Below the pieces are notes generated by a model. That model was not told where the DNA came from. It saw only the letters and a list, made by a program, of their open reading frames with translations, and searched no databases. The translations under genes were made by a program, and so were the position numbers. From Tistrella mobilis (GTDB taxonomy: Bacteria > Pseudomonadota > Alphaproteobacteria > Tistrellales > Tistrellaceae), in contig NZ_CP121017.1 in assembly GCF_041468085.1 (NCBI RefSeq), positions 3,351,676-3,415,675 of the forward strand: a stretch of DNA of 64,000 bases, written 5' to 3'. Below are positions 23,206-32,849 of this stretch, piece after piece (the stretch's first letter is position 1; every line of letters begins with the position of its first letter).

Positions 23206-25017
23206 ATGAAGACAGCCCGCTTCGTCGCCTGCGCCCTGCCTCTGCTCTGCAGCACCGCCGCGCTGGCCCAGACAATCACCTACGCCCCGGACACGGCCTC
23301 ATCGCTGGTCATGATGCCGCCACTCCAGGCAAACAGCCTGTCGCCGACGCCACCCGCCGATGTGAGCGGCGGGGCACCGCAGGCCAATCTGGTCGATGCC
23401 GCCTATTTCGCCTGGGAGGAGTTCATCGCCCTGAACTGGCCGGCCCTGAAACAGAACGGCCGGGTGGTGCGCGACACGCCCGATCCGGCCGCGACCTTCG
23501 GCGACCCCAAGGCCGGGCCGCTGGTCTGGGAGACCTATCGCCACAAGATCGAGATCTTCCCGGGCAGCAATTCACCGAACGACCCGCCGCATGGCGTGCC
23601 ACCCGGCACCAACGATCCCTGGGGCTACAGCGCACCGCCATCCTATGTCTATTCACCGGCGATCTTCGGTGCCGGCGGCCAGGTACCGGCCTGCCCCGGC
23701 CAACCGGCCGTCGCCCAGCCGGCCTGGATCAATCTGGACGAGACCAGCCAGATCGGCCTCGCCACCATGCATGCCGGCATCCTGGACGGCGCGCCGCCTG
23801 CCAGCCCGAACAGCGCGCCGTCGCTGATCCGCTACCTGGCCAAGGCCAACCAGACCGAATTCGACTATGTCGTGACCAACCGGCTCTGGTATGTCGGCAC
23901 CGACGGCACCACCCCGCTGGAACAGCGCATCGCCACCTGGAAGGCGGGGCTGGCCGCCGGCAAGCCGGCGCCCGAGAATCAGGTCGTGACCCTGCCGGCC
24001 GGTACGATCGAGGTCAAATCCGCCTGGCGGCCGCTGGTCGCGGGCAAGGAAGATTCGACCCGCTACCACACCAACACGGTGCGCTATTACGAATCCGGCC
24101 CGGCCGGCACGCCCTGCTGGTGGGAGGCAGAATGGGCGCTGGTCGCCCTGCACATCATCCAGAAGACGCCGAGCGCGCCCCATTTCATCTTTGCGACCTT
24201 CGAGCAGGCCGACAATATCCTGCAGCCCGACGGCACACCGATCGAGGATGCGAGCGGCAAAATCGTCCAGCAGCCGGTGGGCGCCACGCCGACCACGCCC
24301 TATCTGGCCTATCAGGACAACCCGACCCATCCCTTCGTGGTACCGCTCGGCGGCGATCAGTTTTGCAACACCCCGCAGAACCGGCTCTATTTCCAGGAAC
24401 TGCCGCCGGGTGATCCTTCGGTTCAGCCCGGGACACCGGTCGGCGGCAATCTCTGCGTCAATACCCGCTACGAGCCGATCAACTATACGCTGCAGCAGAT
24501 CAACACCAACTTCCAGAACAGTATCCGCTCGTACATTGCCAATAAGGGCCTCTCGTCGACGCCCTGGCTGAACTACAAGCTGGTCAATGTGCAGGTGGTC
24601 CCGTTCAATCGTTCAGAGGCCCTGCCCTACAACAACACCAACTTCGTCAGCCCGAAGCTGCGCAGCGCCTTCTATCAGGCCAATATCACGGTCGAGACCG
24701 ACTACACCCTGCAGCAGTTCAACGGCCGGATCGCGGCCGACAATGCGCCCACCACCTATCCGGAGGGCGGCACGCAGCAGAATTTCCAGAACGTCTACAT
24801 TCGCAACCAGAACAACACGTCGTTCACCACCTATCAGATGGGCGGCTGCATGGGCTGCCACGGCAACGCCCAGGTCGGCGGCACCGATTTCAGCTTCATC
24901 ATCGGCGGCAACCCGCTGAGCCTGAAACCCGACACGCCCGAGCCCGAAAGCGCCGCCGATGCCCGGGCCTTCTACACCGATCGCCTGAGCCGTCTGCCCT
25001 CGTTCAAACATCCGTAA
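23206..25017 (+). CDS. Secreted protein with one C-terminal CxxCH haem motif, family not recognised
   Basis: 603 aa. The signal peptide MKTARFVACALPLLCSTAALA is cleaved before QTITYAP. The mature protein is rich in Asn, Thr, Pro and Trp and has no repeats. Near the end MGGCMGCHGNAQVGGTDFSF holds a single c-type haem site (Cys548, Cys551, His552). Phrases such as FAWEEFIALNWPAL and FNTPQN-like loops suggest a conserved periplasmic family. I chose ATG 23206, which gives a signal peptide and has AGGA upstream. A role in periplasmic electron transfer or oxidation is plausible but unproven. The gene stands alone. Confidence 0.8.
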   Translation: MKTARFVACALPLLCSTAALAQTITYAPDTASSLVMMPPLQANSLSPTPPADVSGGAPQANLVDAAYFAWEEFIALNWPALKQNGRVVRDTPDPAATFGDPKAGPLVWETYRHKIEIFPGSNSPNDPPHGVPPGTNDPWGYSAPPSYVYSPAIFGAGGQVPACPGQPAVAQPAWINLDETSQIGLATMHAGILDGAPPASPNSAPSLIRYLAKANQTEFDYVVTNRLWYVGTDGTTPLEQRIATWKAGLAAGKPAPENQVVTLPAGTIEVKSAWRPLVAGKEDSTRYHTNTVRYYESGPAGTPCWWEAEWALVALHIIQKTPSAPHFIFATFEQADNILQPDGTPIEDASGKIVQQPVGATPTTPYLAYQDNPTHPFVVPLGGDQFCNTPQNRLYFQELPPGDPSVQPGTPVGGNLCVNTRYEPINYTLQQINTNFQNSIRSYIANKGLSSTPWLNYKLVNVQVVPFNRSEALPYNNTNFVSPKLRSAFYQANITVETDYTLQQFNGRIAADNAPTTYPEGGTQQNFQNVYIRNQNNTSFTTYQMGGCMGCHGNAQVGGTDFSFIIGGNPLSLKPDTPEPESAADARAFYTDRLSRLPSFKHP

Positions 25018-25028
25018 TCGCGGATCCC

Positions 25029-25075
25029 ACAGACGACGACACCCCCGCCGGTTTCCCGGCGGGGGTGTCGTCTGT
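25029..25075. terminator. Long bidirectional terminator hairpin between convergent genes
   Basis: The inner stem ACGACACCCCCGCCGG / CCGGCGGGGGTGTCGT is about 16 bp with a TTTC loop. Pairing of the ACAGAC/GTCTGT ends continues past a 3-nt bulge. It lies between the stops of the haem-motif gene and the acyl-CoA dehydrogenase gene, so it can serve both strands. Confidence 0.8.
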
Positions 25076-25093
25076 CGAGGCCTGTGGCGACGA

Positions 25094-26884
25094 TCAGAAC
25101 TCGTCGTCGGCCATCGCCATCACGGTCTTCGCGCCGGCCATGGCCACCGCAAAGGCCGCCAGATGCTCGGGCAGCACCTGCTCCATGAAGAAGCGGGCGG
25201 TCTTGAGCTTGCGCTGGTGGAAGTCGACATCCTCGCCCGCGGCGATCTTGCCGGTCGCGACCTCGGCCATCTTCGTCCACATGAAGGCGAGTGCGACCAG
25301 CGCGAACATGCGCAGATAGGGCGAGGCCGCAGCACCCGCCTCGTCGGGATTGGCCATGGCCTTCTGCGCCAGGCCGGCGGTCGCCTGCTGCAGGCGCTGG
25401 AAGGCCTTGGCGAAGGGGCCGACGAACTCCTTCAGCGCCGGATCCGACTTCTTCGCGGCGATATAGGCATCGGCCGGATGGAAGAAGCGGCGCAGCAGCC
25501 GGCCCATGCCGGCGGACAGCTTGCGGCCGACCAGATCCATCGCCTGGATGCCGTTGGTGCCCTCGTAGAGCTGGGTGATGCGGGCATCGCGGACATACTG
25601 TTCCATGCCGTGCTCACGGATATAGCCGTGGCCGCCATAGATCTGCACGCCGCGATTGGCGTTGTCGAAACCCAGATCGGTCAGGAAGGCCTTGATGATC
25701 GGGGTCATCAGCTGGACCAGATCATCCGCCTCCTGCCGCACCGCCGGATCGGGGTGGTGGTGCGAGACGTCGATCTCGGTGCCGATCCAGTAGGACAGCG
25801 CCCGCGCACCCTCGTTCAGCGCGCGCATGGTCATCAGATTCCGGCGCACATCCGGATGAACCACGATCGGGTCGGCCGACCGGTCCGGATATTTGGTGCC
25901 GGTCAGCGCCCGGCCGGCGGTGCGGTCCAGCGCATAGGCAACCGCCCCCTGATAGGCCGCTTCGCCGATGCCCAGCCCCTGCATGCCGACGGCGAGCCGC
26001 GCGACATTCATCATGGTGAACATCGCCTGAAGGCCGCGATGGGGCTTGCCCACCATCCAGCCGACCGCGTCGTCGAAGTTGAGCACGCAGGTCGCCGACG
26101 CCTTGATGCCCATCTTGTGCTCGATGGCGCCGCAGGCGACGCCGTTGCGCTCCGCCGGTGCGCCATTGGCATCGGGGATGAATTTCGGCACCAGGAACAG
26201 GCTGATGCCGCGGGTGCCCTCGGGCGCATCGGGCAGCTTGGCCAGCACCAGATGGATGATGTTCTCGGTCAGGTCGTGCTCGCCGGCCGAGATGAAGATC
26301 TTGGTACCGGTGATGCGGAAGCTGCCGTCATCGTCCGGTACCGCCCTGGTGCGGATCAGCCCCAGATCGGTGCCGCAATGCGGCTCGGTCAGGCACATGG
26401 TGCCCGACCAGGTGCCGTCGGAAAGCTTGGGCAGATAGCGGGCCTTCAGCTCGTCCGAGGCATGGGCGGCGATGGCGTTATAGGCGCCGGCCGACAGGCC
26501 CGGATACATGCCGAAGGCGAGATTGGCCGAGCAGATCATCTCCTCGACCACGAAGTTCAGGGTCTTGGGCAGCCCCTGCCCGCCATATTCCGGATGGGTG
26601 GCAAGCGCCGTCCAGCCGCCCTCGATGAAGGTGGCATAGGCTTCCTTGAAGCCCTTGGGCGTGCGCACCACGCCGTTCTCGAAGGTGCAGCCTTCCTCGT
26701 CGCCCGGGCGATTGAGCGGGAACAGCTCGTTCTCGCACATCTTCGCCGCCTCTTCGAGCACGGCATCGAAGATGTCGGGGGTGGCATCCTCGTAGCCCGG
26801 CAGCTTCGAGATCCGCGAAACGTCGAGCACGTCGTGCAGCACGAAACGGATGTCGCGCAGCGGTGCCTTGTAGGTTGCGGCCAT
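25094..26884 (-). CDS. Acyl-CoA dehydrogenase with C-terminal extension (DmdC/FadE-like)
   Basis: 596 aa, longer than a standard 380-aa acyl-CoA dehydrogenase because of an extra C-terminal helical domain from about residue 470. It carries CLTEPHCGTDLGLIRT and KIFISAGEHDLTENI (FAD/substrate loops), GGHGYIREHGMEQYVRDARI, and the catalytic Glu in LYEGTNGIQ (about residue 441). It catalyses the first, FAD-linked step of beta-oxidation. Last gene of the merR-fadA-HAD/ECH-acd run. DmdC, which uses methylmercaptopropionyl-CoA, is a close relative, so the exact acyl substrate is open. Confidence 0.92.
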   Translation of the reverse strand: MAATYKAPLRDIRFVLHDVLDVSRISKLPGYEDATPDIFDAVLEEAAKMCENELFPLNRPGDEEGCTFENGVVRTPKGFKEAYATFIEGGWTALATHPEYGGQGLPKTLNFVVEEMICSANLAFGMYPGLSAGAYNAIAAHASDELKARYLPKLSDGTWSGTMCLTEPHCGTDLGLIRTRAVPDDDGSFRITGTKIFISAGEHDLTENIIHLVLAKLPDAPEGTRGISLFLVPKFIPDANGAPAERNGVACGAIEHKMGIKASATCVLNFDDAVGWMVGKPHRGLQAMFTMMNVARLAVGMQGLGIGEAAYQGAVAYALDRTAGRALTGTKYPDRSADPIVVHPDVRRNLMTMRALNEGARALSYWIGTEIDVSHHHPDPAVRQEADDLVQLMTPIIKAFLTDLGFDNANRGVQIYGGHGYIREHGMEQYVRDARITQLYEGTNGIQAMDLVGRKLSAGMGRLLRRFFHPADAYIAAKKSDPALKEFVGPFAKAFQRLQQATAGLAQKAMANPDEAGAAASPYLRMFALVALAFMWTKMAEVATGKIAAGEDVDFHQRKLKTARFFMEQVLPEHLAAFAVAMAGAKTVMAMADDEF

Positions 26885-26909
26885 GGGATCGGTCTCCTCT
26901 CCGCAGGGC

Positions 26910-29243
26910 TCAGTTGCGCAGCGGCTTGCCGGTTTCGAGCATGTGCTCGATCCGGGCCAGCGTCGCAGGCGTCTTCAGAAGCGAGATGAAGGCCTCGCGC
27001 TCCAGCCGGGTGACATCATCCTCGCGCAGCGTCTCGGTGATGTCGGTGTCGCCGCCCGAGAGCACGCGGGCAAGCGCGCCCGACACCACCACGTCATGCG
27101 GCGTGGCCTTGCCCTGCTGGAAGAAGCCGTCCACCGCCATTTCCAGCGCCACCCGTGCCGAGGGGCCGGGCAACGAGATTTCGGCGGGTTCCGGCTTCCG
27201 ATAGCCCTCGGCCAGTTCCAGCGCCCGGGCCTTGGCATCGGCCAGCACCCGGTCGCGGTTCATGGTGATCCGGTCGCGGTCGACGAGCAGCAGCATGTCG
27301 CGCGCCTCGTCGGCGCTTTCCGACACTTTCGCGGTCGAGACCATTTCGAAGACCTGGCCCACCGCCGGCATCGGGCCGCCCGGACGACGCTTGTTGGCCA
27401 TCCAGCGGAACAGCAGCTCCTTGCAGCCGCCCCAGCCCGGCACCACGCCGACGCCGACCTCGACCAGACCCATATAGGTCTCGGCATGGGCCTGAACGGC
27501 ATCGCAATGGAGCAGGATTTCGCAGCCGCCGCCCAGCGCCATGCCCGCCGGCGCACCGACCACCGGGAAGGGCGCGTATTTCAGCGCCTTATAGGCTTCC
27601 TGGCCCATGCGGATCATGCCGTCGATCATGTCCCAGGCGGCGATGTTCGAGGCGAACAGGGCCAGCCCGACATTGGCGCCGACCGAGAAGTTGTCGGCCT
27701 CGTTATAGATCACCAGCGCCTTGTAGCCGCCACGCACGATCTCGGTCGACTTCGCGACCATTTCGAGCACGCCCGGATCGATCGCATTCATCTTGGTGTG
27801 GAATTCCAGGCAGAGCACGCCGTCGCCCAGATCCCACAGGCTGGCCGACCCGTTGCCGTCGACCCGCTTCGAGCGCCGCTTGACGTCGGAGAGGCGCAGC
27901 ACGCCCTCCGGCACCGGCACCGGGGCATAGCCGCCGGCACGGGTGGCATATTCGAGCACGCCGTCCGAAACCCGATAGAAGCGGCCGGTGCCGTTGCCGG
28001 CGACGGCAGCCAGGATGTCGGGCACCTTGCGGCCCTCGGCCTTCAGCCGGTCGGCGAACCAGCCGGCGCCCATGCGGTCGATCAGCTCGAACGGGCCGTA
28101 CTTCCAGCCATAGCCGAGGCGCATCGCCTCGTCGATCGCCGGCACCTCGTCGGCGATGACGCCGACCAGATCTGCGGTGTAAGACAGCGCCGCCGAAATA
28201 ACCGCCCAGGCATAGGCGCCGCCGGCATCCTCGTGCGAGACCAGGGCGCGGAGATCCTTCGCCCCGGCACGGATGCTGGCAAGGTCGGGCTTGCGCTTCG
28301 CCCGGTATTCGCCGGTCGCGAGGTCCATCGCCTCCTGAATGGTCTGGCCAGCATCCTTGCGCCGACGGTAGAAGCCGCCCTTGCCCTTCCGGCCGGTATA
28401 GCCCTCGGCGATCATCTTCCGGAACAGATCGCTGTCGCGGTAGATGGCGTGATAGGCGTCATCGGCGGGCAGGGTCGCCTTCATGCTGGCGGCGACATGG
28501 GGCATGAGGTCCAGACCGACGAGATCGATCAGCCCGAACACGCCGGTCTTGGGGATGCCGACCGGCTTCGAGAGCAGCGCATCGACCGCCTCGACATCGA
28601 GCTTGCGGTCCATGGCCTCGGTCACCGCCGCCTGCATCCAGAAGGTGCCGATGCGGTTGGCGATGAAGCCGGGGGTATCCTTGCAGTCGACCACGCCCTT
28701 GCCGAGCGCATGGTCGCCGAAGGCGCGGATCGCTTCCACCGCATCCGCACGCGTCTCGGGGCCGGCGACCAGCTCCAGCAGACGCATATAGCGCGGCGGG
28801 TTGAAGAAATGGGTGATCAGGAAATCGCCCTTGAACGCCGCCGACCGGCCCTCGACCAGCAGGCCAAGCGGGATGGTCGAGGTGTTCGACGACACGATCG
28901 AGCCGGGCTTGCGGACCTCGTCGAGCGTCGCATACAGCCTGCGCTTGATGTCGAGGTTCTCGATCACCGCCTCGACGATCCAGTCGGCATCGGCCAGCTG
29001 GCCCAGATCGTCTTCCAGATTGCCGGTGGTGACGAGCTTCGCGCGGCTCGGATGCATGAAGCTTTTGGGCTTGGTCTTCAGCATCTTCTGGACCGCGCCC
29101 TCGGCGAGCGCGTTCCGGTTTTCTGCCCCCTTGGGCACGATGTCGAGCAGCACCACCGGCACGCCGGCATTGGCGATATGGGCCGCGATGCCGGCGCCCA
29201 TGACGCCGGCGCCGATCACGGCCGCCTTCTTGATTGCAGTCAT
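26910..29243 (-). CDS. Bifunctional 3-hydroxyacyl-CoA dehydrogenase / enoyl-CoA hydratase (FadN type)
   Basis: 777 aa with the dehydrogenase part first: Rossmann motif GAGVMGAGIAAHIANAG at 11-27, and THFFNPPRYMRLLELV near 165-180. The crotonase part comes last, about 480-700, with APAGMALGGGCEILLHCDA. This domain order is that of Bacillus subtilis FadN and the reverse of E. coli FadB. It carries out the hydration and NAD-linked oxidation steps of fatty-acid breakdown. The grouping with fadA and an acyl-CoA dehydrogenase mirrors the B. subtilis fadNAE operon. Confidence 0.93.
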   Translation of the reverse strand: MTAIKKAAVIGAGVMGAGIAAHIANAGVPVVLLDIVPKGAENRNALAEGAVQKMLKTKPKSFMHPSRAKLVTTGNLEDDLGQLADADWIVEAVIENLDIKRRLYATLDEVRKPGSIVSSNTSTIPLGLLVEGRSAAFKGDFLITHFFNPPRYMRLLELVAGPETRADAVEAIRAFGDHALGKGVVDCKDTPGFIANRIGTFWMQAAVTEAMDRKLDVEAVDALLSKPVGIPKTGVFGLIDLVGLDLMPHVAASMKATLPADDAYHAIYRDSDLFRKMIAEGYTGRKGKGGFYRRRKDAGQTIQEAMDLATGEYRAKRKPDLASIRAGAKDLRALVSHEDAGGAYAWAVISAALSYTADLVGVIADEVPAIDEAMRLGYGWKYGPFELIDRMGAGWFADRLKAEGRKVPDILAAVAGNGTGRFYRVSDGVLEYATRAGGYAPVPVPEGVLRLSDVKRRSKRVDGNGSASLWDLGDGVLCLEFHTKMNAIDPGVLEMVAKSTEIVRGGYKALVIYNEADNFSVGANVGLALFASNIAAWDMIDGMIRMGQEAYKALKYAPFPVVGAPAGMALGGGCEILLHCDAVQAHAETYMGLVEVGVGVVPGWGGCKELLFRWMANKRRPGGPMPAVGQVFEMVSTAKVSESADEARDMLLLVDRDRITMNRDRVLADAKARALELAEGYRKPEPAEISLPGPSARVALEMAVDGFFQQGKATPHDVVVSGALARVLSGGDTDITETLREDDVTRLEREAFISLLKTPATLARIEHMLETGKPLRN

Positions 29244-29288
29244 CTCAAAGCATCTCCGGTCGCTTGGGACAGCCGTCTGGTTCCTGCG

Positions 29289-30428
29289 TCAGAGCGCTTC
29301 GAGGACCGTGGCGATGCCCTGGCCGCCGCCGATGCACTGGGTGGCCAGCGCATAGCGCCCGCCTTCCCGCTTCAGCAGGGCCGCCGCCTTGCCGGTGATG
29401 CGGGCACCGGTGGCACCCAGCGGATGGCCGAGAGCGATGGCGCCGCCATCCAGGTTCACCCGGGCCGGATCGAGGCCCAGATCCTGGATGCAGGCCAGCG
29501 CCTGAGAGGCGAAGGCCTCGTTCAGCTCCACAACGTCCAGATCACCGGCCTTCACGCCGGCGCGGTCCAGCGCCTTGCGGCTGGCCGCCACCGGACCGAT
29601 GCCCATGATCTCGGGCGCGCAGCCGGCAACGGCCACCGAGCGGATGCGGGCGAGCGGGGTGAGGTTGTTCTTCGCCGCATATTCTTCGGTGCAGACCAGG
29701 CAGGCCGAGGCGCCGTCGGTGAGCGGCGACGAGGTGCCGGCGGTGACCACGCCATCCTTCTTGAAGGCGGGATCGAGCCCGGCCAGCCCTTCCACCGACG
29801 CATCGGGGCGGATGCAGCCGTCGGCATCGACGGCCGGGCCCTTCTTCTGGGTGATCGCGACGATCTCGTCGGCGAACCGGCCCTGCTCGCGCGCCGCGGC
29901 CGCCTTCTTATGCGAGGCGACGGCGAATTCCTCCTGGGCGGCGCGGCTGATCTGCCACTTTTCGGCGACGTTCTCGGCCGTTATGCCCATCGGCATATAG
30001 GCGCCGGGCATCATCTCGGCCAGCACCGGGTTCGGTGCCGGGTTGAAGCCCATCATCGGCACGCGGGTCATCGATTCGACGCCGGCGGCGATGAAGGCCT
30101 CGCCCGCACCCAGCTGGATGGCGCCGGCCGCCATATGAACCGACTGCATCGACGAGCCGCAGAAGCGGTTGACGGTGGCACCGGCCACCGACTGGGGCAG
30201 GCCGGCCAGCAGGCCGATCAGGCGCGCGGCATTGAAGCCCTGTTCCCCCTCGGGGAAGGCGCAGCCCAGGATCAGGTCTTCGATCGTCTCGGGATCGATG
30301 CCGCTCCGCTCGACCAGGCCCTTGACCACCTGGGCTGCCAGATCATCCGGACGGACCTTGGTCAGCGCGCCCTTGCGCGCGAAGTGGAAAGGCGAACGGG
30401 CATAGCCCGCGATCACGACGCTCTTCAT
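29289..30428 (-). CDS. fadA: Acetyl-CoA C-acyltransferase (3-ketoacyl-CoA thiolase)
   Basis: 379 aa thiolase. The acyl-accepting Cys90 is in VNRFCGSSMQS. The His of GHPLGATGAR and the second Cys in LATQCIGGGQG are also present, so the catalytic set is complete. It performs the final thiolytic step of beta-oxidation. Transcribed between the MerR regulator gene (138 bp upstream) and the dehydrogenase/hydratase gene (45 bp downstream). Confidence 0.95.
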   Translation of the reverse strand: MKSVVIAGYARSPFHFARKGALTKVRPDDLAAQVVKGLVERSGIDPETIEDLILGCAFPEGEQGFNAARLIGLLAGLPQSVAGATVNRFCGSSMQSVHMAAGAIQLGAGEAFIAAGVESMTRVPMMGFNPAPNPVLAEMMPGAYMPMGITAENVAEKWQISRAAQEEFAVASHKKAAAAREQGRFADEIVAITQKKGPAVDADGCIRPDASVEGLAGLDPAFKKDGVVTAGTSSPLTDGASACLVCTEEYAAKNNLTPLARIRSVAVAGCAPEIMGIGPVAASRKALDRAGVKAGDLDVVELNEAFASQALACIQDLGLDPARVNLDGGAIALGHPLGATGARITGKAAALLKREGGRYALATQCIGGGQGIATVLEAL

Positions 30429-30565
30429 GGGGGCCCTCGGCTCCTGGATTGTCTCTCCCGTGCGCCGGCGTGCCGGCGCTCGTGGTTCTGGTGTCAGACA
30501 TGTGGTCTTACATGGTGGCGCGGGAACGATGACGGTTCCGCGATGCCTCTGGCGACATCCGGCAA

Positions 30566-30958
30566 TCAGCCGGCGGCATCGACGCCCTTGACGGCCAGCG
30601 CGGCCAGCACCTGGGCCTCGATGTCGCGCAGCTCGTCGAGGGTCACCATCAGATCGCTCAACTGGCCCTGAAGCTGTTCCATCCGCTCGGTCACCGCGCT
30701 GCGCAACTGGCGCAGCTGCTCCACCTGGGTGCGGTCGGCCTCGTAGAGGTCCAGGAATTCCTTGATCTCCGCCAGGCTGAAGCCCAGCCGCTTACCGCGC
30801 AGGATCAGCTTCAGCCGTGCGCGATCGCGATAGGAATAGACCCGGTTCATGCCCTCCCGTGCGGGCTTGATGAGGTGCTGATCCTCGTAGAACCGGATCG
30901 CCCGGGGCGTGATCGAGAATTCCTCGGCCAGTTGGGTGATCGTGAAGGTGTCCGGCAT
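30566..30958 (-). CDS. MerR-family regulator of fatty-acid degradation (LiuR-like)
   Basis: 130 aa. The MerR DNA-binding domain is FTITQLAEEFSITPRAIRFYEDQHLIKPAREG, followed by NRVYSYRDRARLKLILRGKRLGFSLAEIKEFL. A coiled-coil of about 40 residues and a short tail with no metal-binding Cys come next, as in LiuR-type regulators that sense acyl-CoA. I chose ATG 30958, preceded by GGGGAG. It is the first gene of its operon and sits downstream of the palindrome at 31072-31103, so it should regulate itself, fadA onward, and fadD. Confidence 0.9.
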   Translation of the reverse strand: MPDTFTITQLAEEFSITPRAIRFYEDQHLIKPAREGMNRVYSYRDRARLKLILRGKRLGFSLAEIKEFLDLYEADRTQVEQLRQLRSAVTERMEQLQGQLSDLMVTLDELRDIEAQVLAALAVKGVDAAG

Positions 30959-31071
30959 GCGCTCCCCCGCTTGTGCACAGGCCCGGCGGACCTCGGGGGC
31001 GGTGCCACTGCCCCGGGCCCGGTTCTTCACCTGTGTGGCTCTTCGCCTGTGTGCCATCCCGACCCGGGCAT

Positions 31072-31103
31072 GTTAGTTGACGTTTACGTAAACGTCAACT
31101 AAC
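31072..31103. promoter_or_regulatory. Perfect 32-bp palindromic operator upstream of the MerR regulator
   Basis: GTTAGTTGACGTTTAC / GTAAACGTCAACTAAC, perfect over 32 bp. The centre is GTTTACGTAAAC (31082-31093). It is 114 bp before the regulator start and 16 bp past fadD's stop. MerR proteins bind such dyads between -35 and -10. A near copy of the core lies in front of fadD (32955). Confidence 0.75.
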
Positions 31104-31118
31104 TCCGCACGGGCCCGT

Positions 31119-32849
31119 TCAACCGGCGGCCTTGCGGCGCGCCTCGTATTTCTCCTTCTCCTCCTGCACCAGCTCCTTCTTCGACAGCTTGCCGATCAGG
31201 GTCTTGGGCAGGGCGTCGCGGAACTCGATCTGCTTGGGCATCTCGATCGGCGACAACCGCTCCTTCAGGAAGGCGGTGAGTTCGGCCGCCGTCAGATGGG
31301 TGCCGGCCTTCAGCTTCACGAAAGCCTTGACCGTCTGGCCGCGATACTCGTCGGGGATGCCGATGACCGTGCATTCCTCGACCGACTCATGCAGATAGAT
31401 CGCCTCTTCGACCATGCGCGGATAGACGTTGTAGCCGCCGGCGATGATCAGATCCTTGATCCGGTCGACGATGAAGGCATAGCCGTCCTCGTCCAGATAG
31501 CCGACATCGCCGGTGTGCAGCCGGGCGCCGGCCATGGCCTTCGCGGTCTCCTCGGGCTTGTTCCAGTAGCCGGCCATCACCTGGGGGCCGCGGATGCAGA
31601 TTTCGCCGCGGCTGCCCTGGGGCAGCACGGTCTCGCCATCCTCAAGATCGACGATCTCGATCGTGGTGCCCGGCATGGGCAGGCCGATCGAGCCTTCCTT
31701 GCTGATGCCGTTGAACGGGTTGCAATGGGTGACGGGCGATGTCTCGGTCAGGCCGTAACCTTCGACCAGCGTGCAACCGGTCAGCTTCTCGAAGGTCTGC
31801 TTCACCTCCAACGGCAGCGGTGCCCCACCCGACAGACAGTAATTGATCGACGAGAGGTCGAACTCCCTGATCTTCGGATGATTGGCGATGGCCGTGTACA
31901 TGGTGGGCACGCCGGGGAACAGGCTCGGCTTCTTCTTCGCCAGCGTCTCCAGAACCTGGTCCAGTTCGAAGCGCGGCAGCATGATCATGCAGGCCCCGGC
32001 CAGCACCGAATAATTCATGCAGACCGTCATGGCGAAGACGTGGAACAGCGGCAGCACCACCATGGTGCGCTCCTGCCCCGGCCGCGCATCGGGGAACCAG
32101 GCCTCCAGCTGCCGGGCATTGGCATGCAGATTGGCGTGGGTCAGCATCGCGCCCTTGGGCAGGCCGGTGGTGCCGCCGGTATATTGCAGCACCGCCACCG
32201 TGGCTTCGGGATCGATCTGAACCGGCGCATAGCGGCCGTCATTCTGCATCAGCGCCTTGTGATGGACGATCCGGGCGCTCTTCTCGACCTTGCCGATCTC
32301 CTTGCCCTTCACCAGCGGGAACAGCAGGTTCTTCGGGAAGGGCAGCACACCGGCCATAGGGCACACGATCACCCGTTCAAGACAGGTCTTGCCCAGAAGG
32401 TCCTGGACCTTGTCGTAGACCACCGCCAGATCCAGCGTCACCATCACCCGGGTGCCGCTGTCATTCACCTGGTGTTCGATCTCGCGCGCGGCATAGAGCG
32501 GGTTGAAGTTGACGATCGTGGCGCCGATGGTCAGCGCGGCATAGTAATAGACGATCGAATAGGGCGTGTTGGGCAGGAACAGGCCGACCCGGTCCCCCGG
32601 CTTCACGCCGATCTGCTGCAGCCCCTTGGCGGCCTGGCCGACCATCCGCCCGATCTCGCCGAAGGTGAGGATCTTGCCCAGGAAGTCGACCGCCGGCCGA
32701 TCGGCGTAAGCCTTGACCGCGTGATCCATCAGCGAGGTCAGCGGCGCGGGCGAAATCGTCTTGCGCCAGTTCACGTCGGCAGGATATTTGCGCAACCAGA
32801 CCGGCTCGGCTCCGCCGGGATCGATCCCGGCACCCATCATCTGTGTCAT
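31119..32849 (-). CDS. fadD: Long-chain acyl-CoA synthetase
   Basis: 576 aa adenylate-forming enzyme. The P-loop is LQYTGGTTGLPKGAML. The A5/A8 regions include VEGYGLTETSPVTHCNP and HTGDVGYLDEDGYAFIVDRIKDLII. The catalytic Lys is in LPKTLIGKLSKKEL. It activates fatty acids to acyl-CoA for the beta-oxidation genes downstream. I chose ATG 32849, which has GGGAGGACC just upstream. Confidence 0.94.
   Translation of the reverse strand: MTQMMGAGIDPGGAEPVWLRKYPADVNWRKTISPAPLTSLMDHAVKAYADRPAVDFLGKILTFGEIGRMVGQAAKGLQQIGVKPGDRVGLFLPNTPYSIVYYYAALTIGATIVNFNPLYAAREIEHQVNDSGTRVMVTLDLAVVYDKVQDLLGKTCLERVIVCPMAGVLPFPKNLLFPLVKGKEIGKVEKSARIVHHKALMQNDGRYAPVQIDPEATVAVLQYTGGTTGLPKGAMLTHANLHANARQLEAWFPDARPGQERTMVVLPLFHVFAMTVCMNYSVLAGACMIMLPRFELDQVLETLAKKKPSLFPGVPTMYTAIANHPKIREFDLSSINYCLSGGAPLPLEVKQTFEKLTGCTLVEGYGLTETSPVTHCNPFNGISKEGSIGLPMPGTTIEIVDLEDGETVLPQGSRGEICIRGPQVMAGYWNKPEETAKAMAGARLHTGDVGYLDEDGYAFIVDRIKDLIIAGGYNVYPRMVEEAIYLHESVEECTVIGIPDEYRGQTVKAFVKLKAGTHLTAAELTAFLKERLSPIEMPKQIEFRDALPKTLIGKLSKKELVQEEKEKYEARRKAAG

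Noticed and set aside
26883-30671. Very long plus-strand open frame opposite the fad genes
   Set aside because: It is antisense to three proteins with complete catalytic motifs. Its composition (His, Gly, Arg, Ala, Asp rich) is that of a GC-driven shadow frame. Similar shadows oppose the transketolase, sulfite reductase, PPDK and glyS genes.
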